Source of the DNA: Myxocyprinus asiaticus
Lineage: Eukaryota; Chordata; Actinopteri; Cypriniformes; Catostomidae
Length of the DNA stretch: 64,000 nucleotides
Direction: 5' to 3'
Assembly (NCBI RefSeq): GCF_019703515.2
Contig: NC_059358.1
Span: 46,696,594 to 46,760,593 of the forward strand
Shown here: piece after piece, positions 12,224-23,724 of the stretch
How positions within the stretch are numbered: the stretch's first letter is position 1
Layout: every line of letters begins with the position of its first letter
The notes under the pieces: model-generated
Told to the model about the DNA's origin: nothing
The model's input: only the letters and a program-made list of their open reading frames with translations
The model's database searches: none
Program-made: the position numbers and the translations under genes

Positions 12224-12534
12224 TCCTGGTTACTTTAGTAACCTCCGTTCCCTGATGAGGGAACGAGACATTGTGTCGATGTAGTGACACTAGGGGTCAC
12301 CCTTGGGAGCCCCGAACACCTCTGATCTTTGAAAAAAGGCCAATGGGAATTGGTGAGTGGAATTTGCATGCCACTCCCCCGGACATACGGGTATAAAAGG
12401 AGCTGGCTTGCAACCACTCATTCAGGTTTTGTGCTGAGGAGACGAGACAAGGTCCCGGCCATTTCAGCGGATAGTTCAGTGTTGTGGCAAGAGGGACACA
12501 ATGTCTCGTTCTCTCCATCAGGGAACGGAGGTTA

Positions 12535-12570
12535 TGAAAGTAACCAGGACGTTCCCTATCTGTCACTCAT
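12535..12570 (-). promoter_or_regulatory. DIRS internal complementary region (end junction), copy A
   Basis: The string AGTAACCAGGACGTTCCCTATC combines the inner-facing sequence of both element ends in head-to-head form. In the DIRS1 model this internal region templates completion of the ends and formation of a circular intermediate. Equivalent joins occur near 26346-26370 (copy B), 48287-48310 (copy C) and 58835-58858 (copy D). The function is inferred from the family. Confidence 0.7.
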
Positions 12571-13368
12571 TCGACATTGTGTCAATGTAGTGACACTAGG
12601 GGTCCCTATACAAAAAGGCACAATGACTGAACTGTGTTACGTGGACTGGCAGTGCGAGACGGGCAGACCGCTGAGTGCCTCGTAGCCAGCGCACCAGGCC
12701 ATCACGTAACCTCCCCCGACACTCCTACGAGTGTCGAATGGTCCTCTGTACTTCGGGGATAAGTCGACTGCCCAAAAAATGGGGACAGGCTAGCCCAGCC
12801 GTGGCCTCTTCTCCTCTTTTTTCTCCCCAAAAGAGTGGAAATCGTTTACCGACTGGGGGCCATAAGTGTCCATGTCGGGGGGTGTCACTCCCAAGGGGAA
12901 GACACTGCGGAGACCACACCCCGCCTGGGGGGGGGGGGTTTGAGTGGAAATACATCCCATGGACTTAGAGTTTTGTCGGAAGTATGTCATGTGGAGAAGT
13001 CCCGTGGTAGGTCCTACCCGATGGGGGAGGAGCTCTACAGACATGGTGACCAGGGGCAGAGGAACCTCTGCCCAAGGAAGACGCAGTTTACCAACAGAGA
13101 AACCATTTCGGGAACATCACATCACACAGGGTTAGCTACAGGGAACTAGCACATGTGGACCACCTACCCCAGTACAGGGCCTAGTTAGCACACATATTGG
13201 GCTGGCAGCGAGTTTCTCCGCAAACCCGCCTGACACAGGGCTAAGGAGGAAAGTCATCCAGGGTCCACAACTTTGTGGACATGACTGGGAGTCAAATCAC
13301 ACATCTTCACCTGGGGGAGGGGAAAGGCGCTATGCACAAGCGGTACACCTGGCCAGCTGTCCCGGAAC

Positions 13369-14489
13369 TTACCTGTTCAAACCTGAAAACACACGGGGCT
13401 CAACCAGCTCAACCTGGAGATTATAGAATCTCGCAAAGGTGTTGGGTGTTGCCCAGCCCGCTGCTCTGCAGATGTCTGCTAAAGAGGTGCCATTGGTCAG
13501 AGCCCATGAGGCCGCCACACTCCTAGTAGAGTGGGCTCGTAGCCCCAAGGGAGGCAGCACGTCCTGGGCGTGATAAGCCATAGGGATGGCGCCAATGACC
13601 CAGTGGGTGATCCTCTGTTTGGAGACAGCGCTCTCTTTCTGCTGTCTGAAAAAGCAGACAAAGAGCTGCTCAGAGCGTCTAGAGCTCTGTGTGTGATCCC
13701 AATAGATGCGCAAAGCCCGCATCGGACACAGCAACGATAAGGCTGGGTCTGCCTCCTCCCGGGGCAGCTTTGCTTGCAGGTTCACCACCTGATCCCTAAA
13801 CGGGGTCTTGGGAACATTGGGCACATAGCCCGTTTGGAGTCTCAGGATCACATGAGAACAACCCGGACCGAACTCCAGGCACGTTTCGCTGACAGAGAAC
13901 GCCTGCAGGTCCCCTACCCTCTTGATGGAGGTGAGCACCGTCAGGAGGACAGTCTTCAAAGAGAATGCCTTTACCTCAGCTGACTCTAGGGGCTCAAATG
14001 GAGCTCTCCGTAGGCCCCGAAGGACCACGGAGAGATCCCATGAGGGGATGAGATGTGATCTGGGGGGGGGGTTAACCTCCTAGCGCCTCTCAGGAACCTG
14101 ACGATCAATTCGTGCTTCCCCAAATATTAACTGTCTACTGCATCATGATGTACCAATATAGTGGCTACATACACCTTCAAGGTGGAGGGGGACAGCTGCC
14201 CCTCTAGCCCCTCCTGCAGGAAGGAAAGCACTGATCCAACTGCACATCTCTGGGGGTCTTTGTGTTGGGAAGAACACCACTTAGCAAACAGATGTCGCTT
14301 CAAGGCATACAGGCGCCTCGTAGAGGGAGCCCTGGCCTGAGTGATCATGTCCACCATCACCAGTGGTAGGCCACTTAGGTCTTCTGCATCCCGTCCAAGG
14401 GCCAGATGTGGAGATTCCAGAGGTATGGTCATGGGTGCCAGATGGTGCCCCGTCCCTGAGAAAGAAGGTCCTTCCTCAGGGGAATTCAC
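13369..14489 (-). pseudogene. DIRS tyrosine recombinase, copy A, frameshifted
   Basis: This enzyme integrates the circular DIRS DNA. The N-terminal core-binding part is at 14127-14489, with ARAPSTRRLYALKRHLFAKW and LSPSTLKVYVATI. The catalytic part is at 13369-14028. Box I arginine lies in LTSIKRVGDLQ, the H-x-x-R of box II in AHSTRSVAASWA, and the nucleophilic tyrosine in TFARFYNL, so all catalytic residues are present. The two parts are in different frames. A run of G at about 14058-14067, together with the surrounding sequence, accounts for the break. The copy is inactive as it stands, but the catalytic half is an uninterrupted 219-codon frame. Confidence 0.9.
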
Positions 14490-15349
14490 CGGGGGGGGCT
14501 ATCGCGAGGAGCGTGAGGTCTGAGAATCAGGTCTGTGTAGGCCAGTAGGGTGCTACTAGGATGACCTGCTCCTTGTCCTCCCTGAGCTTGCACAACATCT
14601 GTGCAAGTAGGCTCACTGGGGGAACGCATACTACAAGAACACTTGCTGCGTGTCAGCGCATCTGTGTCGAGGGGAGCCTCGGTCAGGAAATACCAGAGCC
14701 ACGCTTGGTAGGCATCCATTGTAACCACGACACGCCTGGAGACCTGCTCTAGGGGAACCCCTGCCCGTAGAAACGCCAGGTCAGTCCAAGGGCTGAATAT
14801 TTGGCGGCAGACCGGTGTGATGACATTTCAGCAGCGACAGCGCATGCATGCACGCTCGCTCGTGAGGCGCACCATCATTGAGACTGAGTCTAACTCCATG
14901 CTGAGAAAAGAGATGCTCTGAACCGGGGAGAGCTTGCTCTTTTCCCAGCTGACCCGAAGCCGCAACCGGCTGAGGTGCCTGAGCATCAGGTCCATGTGCA
15001 CACACAACAAGTCCCGTGAGTGAGCTACAATCAGCCAGTCATCGAGATAGTTGAGGATGCGAACGCCCACTTCCCTTAACGGGGCAAGGGCTGCCTCTGC
15101 GAACTTCGTGAAGACATGAGGTGAAAGGGACAGACCGAAGGGGAGGACCTTGTACTGATACGCCCGGCCCTCAAAAGCAAACCACAGGAAGAGTCTGTGT
15201 CGAGGTAGAACCGAGACGTTGAAGTACGCGTCCTTCAGGTCTACCATCGGAAACCAATCATGATGCCGGACGCTCACCAAAATGCGCTTTTGCGTCAGCA
15301 TCTTGAACGGGAGTCTGTGCAAGGCCCGGTTCAGAACTCGCAGGTCCAA
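14486..15349 (-). pseudogene. DIRS reverse transcriptase with RNase H remnant, copy A
   Basis: This would copy element RNA into DNA. The readable frame at 14828-15349 carries the palm motifs LKDAYFNVSV, then LPFGLSLSPHVFTK, then the catalytic box NYLDDWL, with both aspartates of YLDD intact. The frame ends soon after SISFLSMELDSVS. Compared with copy D, roughly 400 bp of thumb and early RNase H is missing at about 14820. The sequence resumes near 14780 with a short RNase H start (VTMDA at about 14728) and then jumps to the linker before the recombinase. The upstream start is lost in the gag fusion. Confidence 0.88.
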
Positions 15350-15355
15350 GATTGG

Positions 15356-16380
15356 CCAAGTTGAGCCATAGGTGGCTCTTCTGGACCACCAGGGTGGACT
15401 TCGCCTGCCTGAGAGACCGTGCCATGACCTTCGTCGCCCGGAGAGCGAGGTCAGTCGCCGAGCGCAGCTCCTGCATCAATCCCGGGTCAGAACTACCCAT
15501 GTGCAGTTCTCTTAGCGTCTTGGCTTGGTGCACTTGTAGGAGAGCCATGGCATGCAGGACAGAGGCGGCCTGTCCAGTGGCACCACAGGCCTTAGTTGCC
15601 AGAGATGACGTAACCCTACAGGCGCTGGAGGGGGGTCTCATGCGGCCCCGCCATGTGGCGATGTTTTGTGGGCACAGGTGCACCGCAACCGCCTTATCCA
15701 CCTGGGGAATCGGCGAGTACCCCCTGCCAGCCCCACCATCGAGGGTAGTGAGAGCGGAGGAGCTCAGACACCGGGTCCGGGTAGTGAAAGGTGCCCACCA
15801 CGACCCTGTGAGCTCCTCACGCACCTCCGGGAAGAAAGGGACCGGGGCGGGGTGTGGCCGTGAGCGGCGCTCCGGGCCCAGGAACCAATTGTCAGGCTGC
15901 GAGGGTTCGGGGGGGTGGAGGGTTCCACTCCAGCCTGACACACGCAGCCGCCCGTGCAAGCATGGCTGCCAGCTGCGCATCAGGCTGCGACTGTGCACCC
16001 GCACATGAAGGTGGGAGCCCAGCCGAGTCCTCAGCATCAGACTGGACAGCCCTCTCTCCGATGATGCAATCGAGAGCTCATCCACTTTGTGAGCACCGAA
16101 ATGAGATCGCTAACTCGTTGTAAGACGAGCCGGCGGTCTCATCCCAGCGGGGCAAACGAGCATACTGGGGAGTTGGAGGTCTGTGGGGAGTTACCCGGCG
16201 GAGTGGCTCCCACTGGGGTCCCCAAATCACCCCCAGTGCTAACCGACGCGGCCTCAAACCCGTAGGTAGAAGGACCAAGGCGGGGAGCCGCTGGGGTTGT
16301 CTTTTCCTCTATCGAATCACTGCAAGATCACCACAACGTTGCGATGGTCACGCTCTCACAGTGAGAACATGACCCGTCCA
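15356..16380 (-). pseudogene. DIRS gag-like protein, copy A, degraded
   Basis: The frame at 15258-16085 contains blocks shared with copies B and C: PVPFFPEVREELTGSW, SSALTTLDGGAGRGYS, QAASVLHAMALLQVHQAKTL, SSDPGLMQELRSATDLALRA and LWLNLAN. These are taken as the DIRS gag-like (nucleocapsid) product from position and repetition. I know no enzymatic motif in it. After LWLNLAN the sequence jumps directly into reverse transcriptase, so about 1 kb present in copy B has been lost. The N-terminal part up to about 16380 is in other frames. Confidence 0.7.
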
Positions 16381-16617
16381 CAAACGCTGTCTGCGCATGG
16401 GCAGCGCCCAAGCACATAAGACCGCGATCATGGCAATCGGAAGTGGAGAGGTAAAGACCGCAACCGGGAAATACACACAAACAGAGAGGCATCTTTAAAA
16501 AGACGTTAATGCCACACTTTTAGAAGGGAAAATGTACTCTTTCAGAGTAATTCAGCTCGCTGAACACAACCTCTCGGCTCCAAAGAGAAAATCTGAATGA
16601 GTGGTTGCGAGCCAGCT

Positions 16618-16656
16618 CCTTTTATACCCGTATGTCCGGGGGAGTGGCATGCAAAT
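16618..16656 (-). promoter_or_regulatory. DIRS terminal-repeat promoter, copy A: octamer plus TATA box
   Basis: On the minus strand the octamer ATTTGCAT (complement of 16649-16656) precedes TATAAAAGG (complement of 16618-16626) with 22 bp between them. Transcription from here would enter gag. The opposite terminal repeat has the same pair pointing the other way (12362-12369 and 12392-12400). Use as a promoter is inferred from motif spacing. Confidence 0.6.
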
Positions 16657-16773
16657 TCCACTCGCCAATTCCCACTGGCCTTTTTTCAAAGATCAGAGGT
16701 GTTCGGGGCTCCCAAGGGCGACCCCGAGTGTCACTACATCGAAACAACTTCGAGTGAGTGACAGATAGGGAAC

Positions 16774-18715
16774 AGGTGGTATATGCTCCATCCTGTATAT
16801 GGTTATTTTGGGGAGGAGACGAGGAAGATTCAAGGAAAATTCAACAATTCCAAACCGAACCATTTTCGCAGCTTAGCTTCAATAAATGTTTTCTTTGTAC
16901 AGGGGAAAAGTTCTGACAGTTACAGTTTGTTTTCATAATACACTGAACTTTTATTTGATCAGATCAAAGAAAATGTGATTTTCATGATGTGATTTAGAAT
17001 GTAAATAAGGCACTCTGTTGAGTGTGGGCCTTTTGGTTTATTAACCATATGCCCTGTACTGAACTTGCTCTACATGCTGGTCTGTGTGACTCTTGGTCTC
17101 AGTCCCACCCTGCCAAAAACAAGTCCTCATCACCGCATCCTGCTTGGTGTTAATTGACACAGTAATTGTCTCTTGTTGCATTGCTCCATGTGATGCCATT
17201 CAAATTCCAACAAAACACAGTTAATTCAGAGTGGCAGGATGTTAAAAGCAAAATATGTCACTGTTGGCATTAAAGTGTTAGCTAATTGCCAGTCTGATTG
17301 GAGAAGATGCTTGTGTCCCCTCCAAATTGAACCCCTGCCTCCCCTTTATCCATGCCAGATCCCCTTCTGCAAAGAAAGAGATCCAATGGGTCAGCATCAT
17401 AGCTATAGTGGTTAGTACACATACTCCAGATATTTTGAGCTATGGTTCTCTTTTTTCAATGCAATGAAAGTGAATAGCGACTGAGGCTCACATTTGGCCT
17501 AACATCTCCTTTTGTGTTCCAAGGAAGAAAGTCATATGGGTTTGGAAAAACCTGAGGGTGAGTGAATGATGACAGAGTGATTTAAGTTGAATCTATATGT
17601 CACGTTTTTGTTCACGTCTTTTATTTTGAAAACTAGTTCCTTGTTCCTGTCATGTGATTTCCTGTTCCTGCCATGTTTTCATGTGTTTTGTCCTTATTGG
17701 TTCCTTGTCATGTGACCCTCTTGTTCCACTATGTTTATTAGCCCTGTCTCCTCATTGGTCTATGTTTAATAGTCTTGTTATCAGTTCTGTTTTATCATTG
17801 GATTTACCACAGATTTGGGGGAACTGAAAAATCAGAGGAATGAAGAATTTAACTTATATGGTTAGCGAGAAATAAGCTAAAATGTACATTCAGTCATTAT
17901 AGCTCCACTTTGGGGCCGTTGTCAAAAATGTTTATACACTGCCTCCTTATGGCATCCTGAACGTGTGTATTAAATTTGAAGATCAGCATATCTCAACTGG
18001 AAGTATTGGCAACTGAAATTTTATTGACTGTTTGGCACCATATTTGTTTTGTCCACTTGATATTTTAGGAAATGTCAGCACTTGTACTAAAGAAGCACAA
18101 CACCAAATTTTAACTTCCTAAATGAAACGGTTGCAGAGTTGCAAGCATTTTTTTAGTTATAGTGCCAGCTATAGGCAGGATTCGGTGAAATTTTGTGTGC
18201 ATCCTCAGAATGCCTTGTTATTAAAACGTACGTTACATGCAAATTGGACTTAACGTTCAAGAAATTTCGTAAAAACGGGCCATGGCAAAAGTTTATTGGC
18301 TCATATCTGTCAAATGAATTGACAAATAAAAAATCAGAAACATAATCTTTGGTCAGGAAGGTCTTTAGATGATAAATGCAAAATGTTGTGTGAATCGGAC
18401 AAATGGCCTAGGTGTTCGATAAAGCAGATGTTCCAGAAAACTCATAATAGCTGAAGATTTTTATACATGAAAATGAAATCGGAACTTATGGTTCCCGAGT
18501 TATGATTAAAAACATGAAGAAAATTGCTAACTAGTGGTGGGTGCATGCAATTTTGCTTGCCTGAGCAATGGGTGGGATTTTAGGACCATAACAGGAACCA
18601 TCCCACCAAGTTTTAGAGTTTCTTAAGGTTTAAAAGTTTCTTATGGTTTCTGATGCCCAGATAGTTTTAGGAAAATAAATAAAAAAGTAAAAATAATAGG
18701 AAAAACTGTACAAAT
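16774..18715. other. Unassigned region with probable old repeats
   Basis: I see no gene. At about 17601-17790 there is a T-rich block with internally repeated phrases (TTCCTTGTCATGTGA, CCTGTTCCTGCCATGTTTTC, GTCCTTATTGGTTCC) that looks like part of a dispersed repeat. From about 17815 the sequence probably belongs to the element that ends in the hairpin at 18723-18749, but its left end is not evident. Confidence 0.4.
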
Positions 18716-18722
18716 ACAATAG

Positions 18723-18749
18723 GGTTCCAGCACCTTTGGTGCTAGGACC
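18723..18749. repeat. Short perfect-loop hairpin at a repeat end
   Basis: GGTTCCAGCACC, a TTT loop and GGTGCTAGGACC form a 12-bp stem with one wobble position. It is followed at once by CCTAAAA, after an A-rich AATAGG lead-in. I remember similar 'GCACCTTYGGTGC' hairpins as common endings of fish repeats. It is compatible with a Helitron-like 3' end (hairpin then CTAA), although the usual gap between hairpin and CTRR is missing. Confidence 0.4.
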
Positions 18750-18868
18750 CCTAAAAAGGGCAACTTTCATCCAATACTTGACAAATACTTAAATGTTACA
18801 CATTATAAATGCTTAATACATTCACTTACTCATACTTAAATAAAAAAAGAAACATAAAATGTCTTAAT

Positions 18869-20296
18869 TAGTGGTCAACCGATATATCGGCAAGGCCGAT
18901 AAATCGGCCGATATACTGACTTTTTAAATTATTGCATCGGCCAATACATTTTCCCGTTTGGCCGATTTGTTTTCTTGAGGGCACCGAAAATTGCCTGCTT
19001 GCATGTGAAGCCTCTGAGACATGTAAACAAACAGAAACGGTTCGTTTTGTTGTTACATGCCATCGTGTTACTACAATAAAAGACCGGTGTGCAACACAGT
19101 CTCATTTAAACTGTCCACATATCAGAGCAGCAGCAGATGCGTTTGAGCTCATAATGTTAAAGTGCATTCTCCCTCTCTCTATAAATAATAAATAAACTAA
19201 TAAACTAACCTCACACAACTTCAGCAGTTCCAGCGTCCTGTGGAGCGCTCATAAATCTTCCTCTGAAGCACGTATTCTAACAGTCTCTCCTCAACAGTTC
19301 TCTGTAACTTTTCTAATAATAAAAGGCAAATATCAATAAAATTTCTATTATATACCATCTGCAAATATGCAGATATCTCGTTTAAACAGATGTCATTCAC
19401 AAACCTCACAAAAATCCAGCGTTTTCTTCCCTTCGAGCGCTCATCTAATATCTTCCTCTGAAGCGTGTATTCTCTCAGCCCGAATCAAAAACGTAAGGAT
19501 CAAGATCAAAAGTTCCTCTCATTCACAAATCATGATGGTCCGTCTGTGACAATGCAAGTAGGCGATCCAGGCCATTTAAACTGTCAGGAGATTGTTGCTC
19601 GAGCTGGATCTGCATGAGCGCCTGAGTGTAACTTCAAGGCTGCGTCCTCTGGAGGCTGTAAACAGAGGTACGATGAAAATAAGGTGCTTTTCAAACTGTT
19701 CGGAGACCAGTTTCCATAAGAGTTCCATTAATTCAGAACAGATGTCAGTTAAGCCATTAAATGATTAGGCAGCAAGGTAGTAAGTCAGCTGCCTATGTTT
19801 TCGGATGCAGTCCAAGGTAAAAGCTTTTCACGTGTGCTATATGTAAATGTCTTATTCACTATGCACTGTATGTACAATTGGTTTGATTCTATATTTTTTC
19901 AAGTAAATGCGATTGCTAACGTGGACATGCCTTCCATGGTTTCTGACTACTGTGTGTACTGTTATTTCCATCTTCCTAATATATTAACAATTTCTTCATG
20001 TGCAAATAAATTACTAAAATGTGATGACTAAATAGAAATCTGAAGAACCGGCTATCTACCATTTAAAATACAAGATTATTATTTTTATTATTATTTATAT
20101 ATATATTATTATTTTAGTTTTGAGTGAAATTTTGTAAATATAGTGCTAAATAAGTTTTTTTTTTATATAGCAATTTTATGTTTGTTATTTACTATATTAA
20201 ATTCTGTGATATATCAGCACTGTATCGGCCTATCGGCCACCCTGTCCTCTGGATATCAGCATTGGCCATTAAAAAACCCATATCGGTCGACCACTA
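18869..20296. mobile_element. Non-autonomous hAT transposon, 1,428 bp
   Basis: The ends are inverted: TAGTGGTCAACCGATATATC at the left and the complement of GATATCGGTCGACCACTA-type sequence at the right (CCCATATCGGTCGACCACTA). The eight bases GTCTTAAT flank both sides (18861-18868 and 20297-20304). An exact 8-bp target duplication is the hallmark of hAT. Both ends are rich in CGGCC/GGCCGATA repeats that can fold locally. No hAT transposase (DDE or BED finger) is readable inside, so the element depends on outside enzyme. Two partly matching internal blocks (about 19230-19290 and 19415-19480, sharing CTTCCTCTGAAGC) indicate an internal duplication. Confidence 0.88.
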
Positions 20297-20304
20297 GTCT
20301 TAAT

Positions 20305-20641
20305 TCATGATTTAAGTAACAATGAAGCAAAAATTTATTATTATATTGAAATTAAAAGGAGGGATTATGTCATTTTGTGTTTCTACTCATTACTGTAATG
20401 TCTTGATTTGTGTTGACACTTTCCTTGTCACATTGATGTAACAAAAAATGGTTAATGTTGGCAAATCCATAATACATGTTTTATATGTGTCCACTTTACA
20501 TTAAGGTACATTTTTAACATAAAAAAGACTCACATCATGTTTAAGTTGAAGCCTGAACCTTTAAATGATATCCTATAACATGACCCAATATCACTAATTC
20601 TGGTAGTGTACATGAGTAGTTTAGATATTGACCAGGATTTC

Positions 20642-20673
<32 letters not shown>

Positions 20674-22195
20674 GTTACAAACATGCAGACTGATGGCTTC
20701 AACAGCAAAATTTACCATCTATTAACAACCTTGGAGCTCAGGATAGGTCTGTCTTTAAAGGTTTAGAAGTTATTGTTAAAAATCAATTTGCCTACATAAA
20801 AAAAAAAAAAAGAAAAAGAAAAAAAAAAAAGAAAAAGAAAAATGGGATTTTTCCTTCTGGAACCAGACTGCTGCACTCTATACCCTTAGCAAATATAATC
20901 AGGATGTTGAGAACAATGGCACAAAAAAGTCAAAAATCTCCATCAAACTGAGGTTGGGTGGATCAAGATTCTCTGGACTAAATCGTGGGTTGTGGAGTGC
21001 GCATGAGGGGTTGGACCAGGAGGAGGGGGGCGTATCTGTGAGAATGAAGGGATTGAATGAGGAAGACAAAGTCAGAAAAAGGTGACAAAGAGGAACACAA
21101 GGTGACAGTGAATGAGAGAGAAGAGACCGCCTGCGGTCTCATTTGAAGCAATCAGATAAAGCGAACGCATCAAAAGAATCAAGCGGACACAGATGATATC
21201 ACACTGCTGATGAGAGGGTGGGGAGCTGTTTGTGCCAGTGTTTTGTTCCTTTGAGATTACAAGTCATCTAGAGGGCAGAGCGAAGTATTCTCTCATTCTT
21301 CACACGGACAAGAAAAGAGAAGAAAAGGGTGTGGAAGTACACGATGACTTATTTATAAGGTCTTTCTCTCTTTCTTCTCCTCTGTTTATTACTGTCTCAT
21401 CTGTCCTTGTAGCTCAGATTCATATGCAGTCAATATTGATGCTTTGTCTGTCTGAAACAGATGTTCATATCAAAGCAACAAAGACAAATTACATACTTTA
21501 TTTTTACAGCAGCCATTCCTGCGGCCGGCAGAGTTGCATCTCTACACCAGGGGGCAACATCATTCTGCAGTACTTACCATCACTCACAAAGCATTCTTGT
21601 TGATATGAATGGACCTCAATAAACTACATTTCATTTGAGACTTTTTCTTGCTAATTTGTTATTAATTACATTTCCTTTAAGCTGTAGCTTTTGTCTTAGT
21701 ATGGGAATCCCTTATTTTAAAATGCACCCTTACAAATGAGTTTGTTTGCCTAAGAATGCTTGCATGAATGTATGTGTATGAACATGTGTGCTGCAGTTGC
21801 AGAATGACAACCAAATGAAATGATCTGAATAACAAATCAATGCCACTTGCATATATAGTGGTGTTTACTAAGGCAAGCATCACTGTTACTACTACTCATG
21901 CTTAAGGTAAATGACAAACACTTAACCCTATGTTTTAACCTTTGGTGTGCGATGTGACCCACAGCGTTTGTGATATGTCAAATCATGCTGCTGTTGAGGA
22001 GAGGTGTGCTGTTATTTTTGTATGTGATCAGACTTGTTTTTTTTTTTTTCTTTTTTTGTTTTTTTTCTGGCTGATGATAAAACTGGCACAAGAAATCCTA
22101 TAGATGTACACTGAATTAAGGAATCAAACCTTATCTAGAGAATACTCAGGACACCTTAGTAGCCACCTGGCAACATGCTAACAAACACTCAGAAT
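20305..22195. other. Unassigned region with simple repeats
   Basis: There is an (AAT)n tract at about 20642-20673 and an A/G-rich tract at 20799-20841. The stretch 20870-21610 is purine-rich with overlapping small frames, the longest 123 codons at 21232-21603. That frame shows no recognisable domain, and I do not call it a gene. T-runs occur near 22037-22064. Confidence 0.4.
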
Positions 22196-22196
22196 A

Positions 22197-22470
22197 CCTT
22201 AAGCCCAGTGCACACTGTACGATTTTGGCCACAATTCTGCCGTCTGAGACAAATTTCGGGAATCCTTAAAGATTTCTTTGGTCATAGGGCAAAATTGGCA
22301 ATCTTACAACGTTTAGTTTGACATGCTCATCAACGGCCGGTTAATAGCCTTTGCGATGATCTTTAGCCTATGACGAAGTTCTGGCAGTGTCAGAAATTTA
22401 GCATCGCATTCGTATAGTGTGACTGCTATTACAATGGCCAGATGAGATAGTCCGCTTCTCGCTCGCTCCA
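22197..22470. repeat. Partial copy of the 11.2-kb MITE family
   Basis: TTAAGCCCAGTGCACACTGT at 22197 matches the left end of the element at 11233 and the complement of its right end. It is followed by the related phrases TCTGAGACAAATTTCGGG and TCATAGGGCAAAATTGGCA. No matching right end was found, so the element is truncated or has diverged. Confidence 0.5.
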
Positions 22471-22808
22471 CAATTCACTGTTTTCAGAGAAACCCGACTG
22501 AGCTCCTTGGAAAGAAACCTGCTCCATGACTGCATCATAGCAACATTTGTGCCCAATTATCACTCTACTCAAGCTCTTTTAATGTTTTTTTATTTTTTTA
22601 ATTTTATATAAAAAGTTGTAATAAATAAAGTAAAACTTCAGCAATATGAAAGCATTATTCCCTGAATTAAATACAGAGCTTACAAAATGAAAATAAATAC
22701 ATGATTGCATTTTCTTAACACGTTTTTTTTTTTTTTTTTTTACATTTATAATGCATTTTCTTTACAACATTATTTTAATTGCTATTTTACTTTAAATAAA
22801 TGTACTTT

Positions 22809-23240
22809 TTGTTTTCTCCCCTATTTGGAATGCCCAATTCCCAATGTGCTCTAAGTCCTCATGGTGGTGTAGTGACTTGCCTCAATCCTGGTTTGCAGAG
22901 GATGAATCTCAGTTGCCTCTGTGTCTGAGACTGTCAGTACACGCATCTTATCACTTGTTGAGCGTGTTACTGCAGACACATAGTGCGTGTGGAGGCTTCA
23001 CGCCATTCTCTGTGGTATCCATGCACAGCTCACCATGTGCCCCACCGAGAGCAAATCACATTATAGTGACCACAAGGAGGTTACCCCATGTGACTCTACC
23101 CTCCCTAGCAACAGGGCCAATTTGGTTGCTTAGGAGACCTGGCTGGAGTCACTCAGCATGCCCTGGATTTGAACTCGTGACTCCAGGGGTTGTAGTCAAC
23201 GTCTTTACTCACTGAGCTACCCAGCCCCCTCTCACCCCCC
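22809..23240 (-). repeat. tRNA-derived SINE, full-length, with target duplication
   Basis: This belongs to the same family as the SINE at 9741-10180 and reads on the minus strand. The head is near 23230 (GGTAGCTCAGTGAGTAAAGACG, in complement) with B-box-like GAGTTCAAATCC. The body contains CCAATTTGGTTGCTTAGGAG and the tail end lies near 22815 (complement of CTATTTGGAATGCCCAATTC). AATAAATGTACTTT at 22795-22808 and AATAAATTTACTTT at 23241-23254 form a 14-bp target duplication with one mismatch. This marks a complete retroposition event. Confidence 0.88.
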
Positions 23241-23551
23241 AATAAATTTACTTTAAGCATCTGTAAACTTCTAGTTGAGAGTCACACCATTCCATTTAAA
23301 ATAAATAAAAAGAACAATTTATATTAAGTATTTATGGGACATTTTAATCCAAATCAGCAGATACAACTGGATATAATTATAGAAATCTATGTCATGTTTG
23401 TGCATTATCCATAGGGAATTTGCAAGTGCAATAAATTATTAGCCTTCATGAATTTTCAAAATTTTGTGTGGCCTATAGTTTACTAATCTAAAAGAGAAGA
23501 TGTACTATAACCCACCTTTTTTGTTTTCCCTACGTGAACGCAGAACTGTGT

Positions 23552-23724
23552 CCTAAGCATCCAACTGGCCCAGTTGCTAGGGTGGGTAGAGTCACGTTGG
23601 GTTAACCTCCTCGTGGTCGCTATAATGTGGTTCTCGCTCTCGGTGGGGCACGTGGTGAGTTCTGCGTGGATGCCGTGGAGAATAGCGTGAGCCTCCTCGT
23701 GCGCTACGTCTCCGCGGTAACGCT
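23552..23724 (+). repeat. SINE fragment, both ends missing
   Basis: CCTAAGCATCCAACTGGCCC through CTCCTCGTGGTCGCTATAAT to TACGTCTCCGCGGTAACGCT matches the body of the SINEs at 9741 and 22809, in the opposite orientation. The tRNA head and the 3' tail are absent. It lies 300 bp from a complete copy, so it could be a rearranged piece of a neighbouring insertion. Confidence 0.82.

Larger units (their letters stand above)
12224..16773 (-). mobile_element. DIRS-type retrotransposon, copy A
   Basis: DIRS elements copy through RNA but integrate with a tyrosine recombinase, so they lack an integrase and make no target duplication. Here gag-like, reverse transcriptase and recombinase remnants are ordered on the minus strand. 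They lie between inverted ends: TCCTGGTTACTTTAG at 12224 and the complement of GTTCCCTATCTGTCAC ending at 16773. An internal complementary region near 12535-12570 joins the two end sequences (AGTAACCAGGACGTTCCCTATC). Two internal deletions shorten the copy to 4.55 kb: one fuses gag to the reverse transcriptase near 15355, the other removes the thumb/RNase H region near 14780-14820. Confidence 0.9.

Noticed and set aside
20641..20673. (AAT)n tract as a CRISPR-like array
   Set aside because: It is a plain trinucleotide microsatellite; there are no spacers, and the genome is eukaryotic.
21232..21603. Possible host exon of 123 codons
   Set aside because: No domain, no splice-site context that I trust, and low-complexity purine-rich surroundings; I cannot support a gene.
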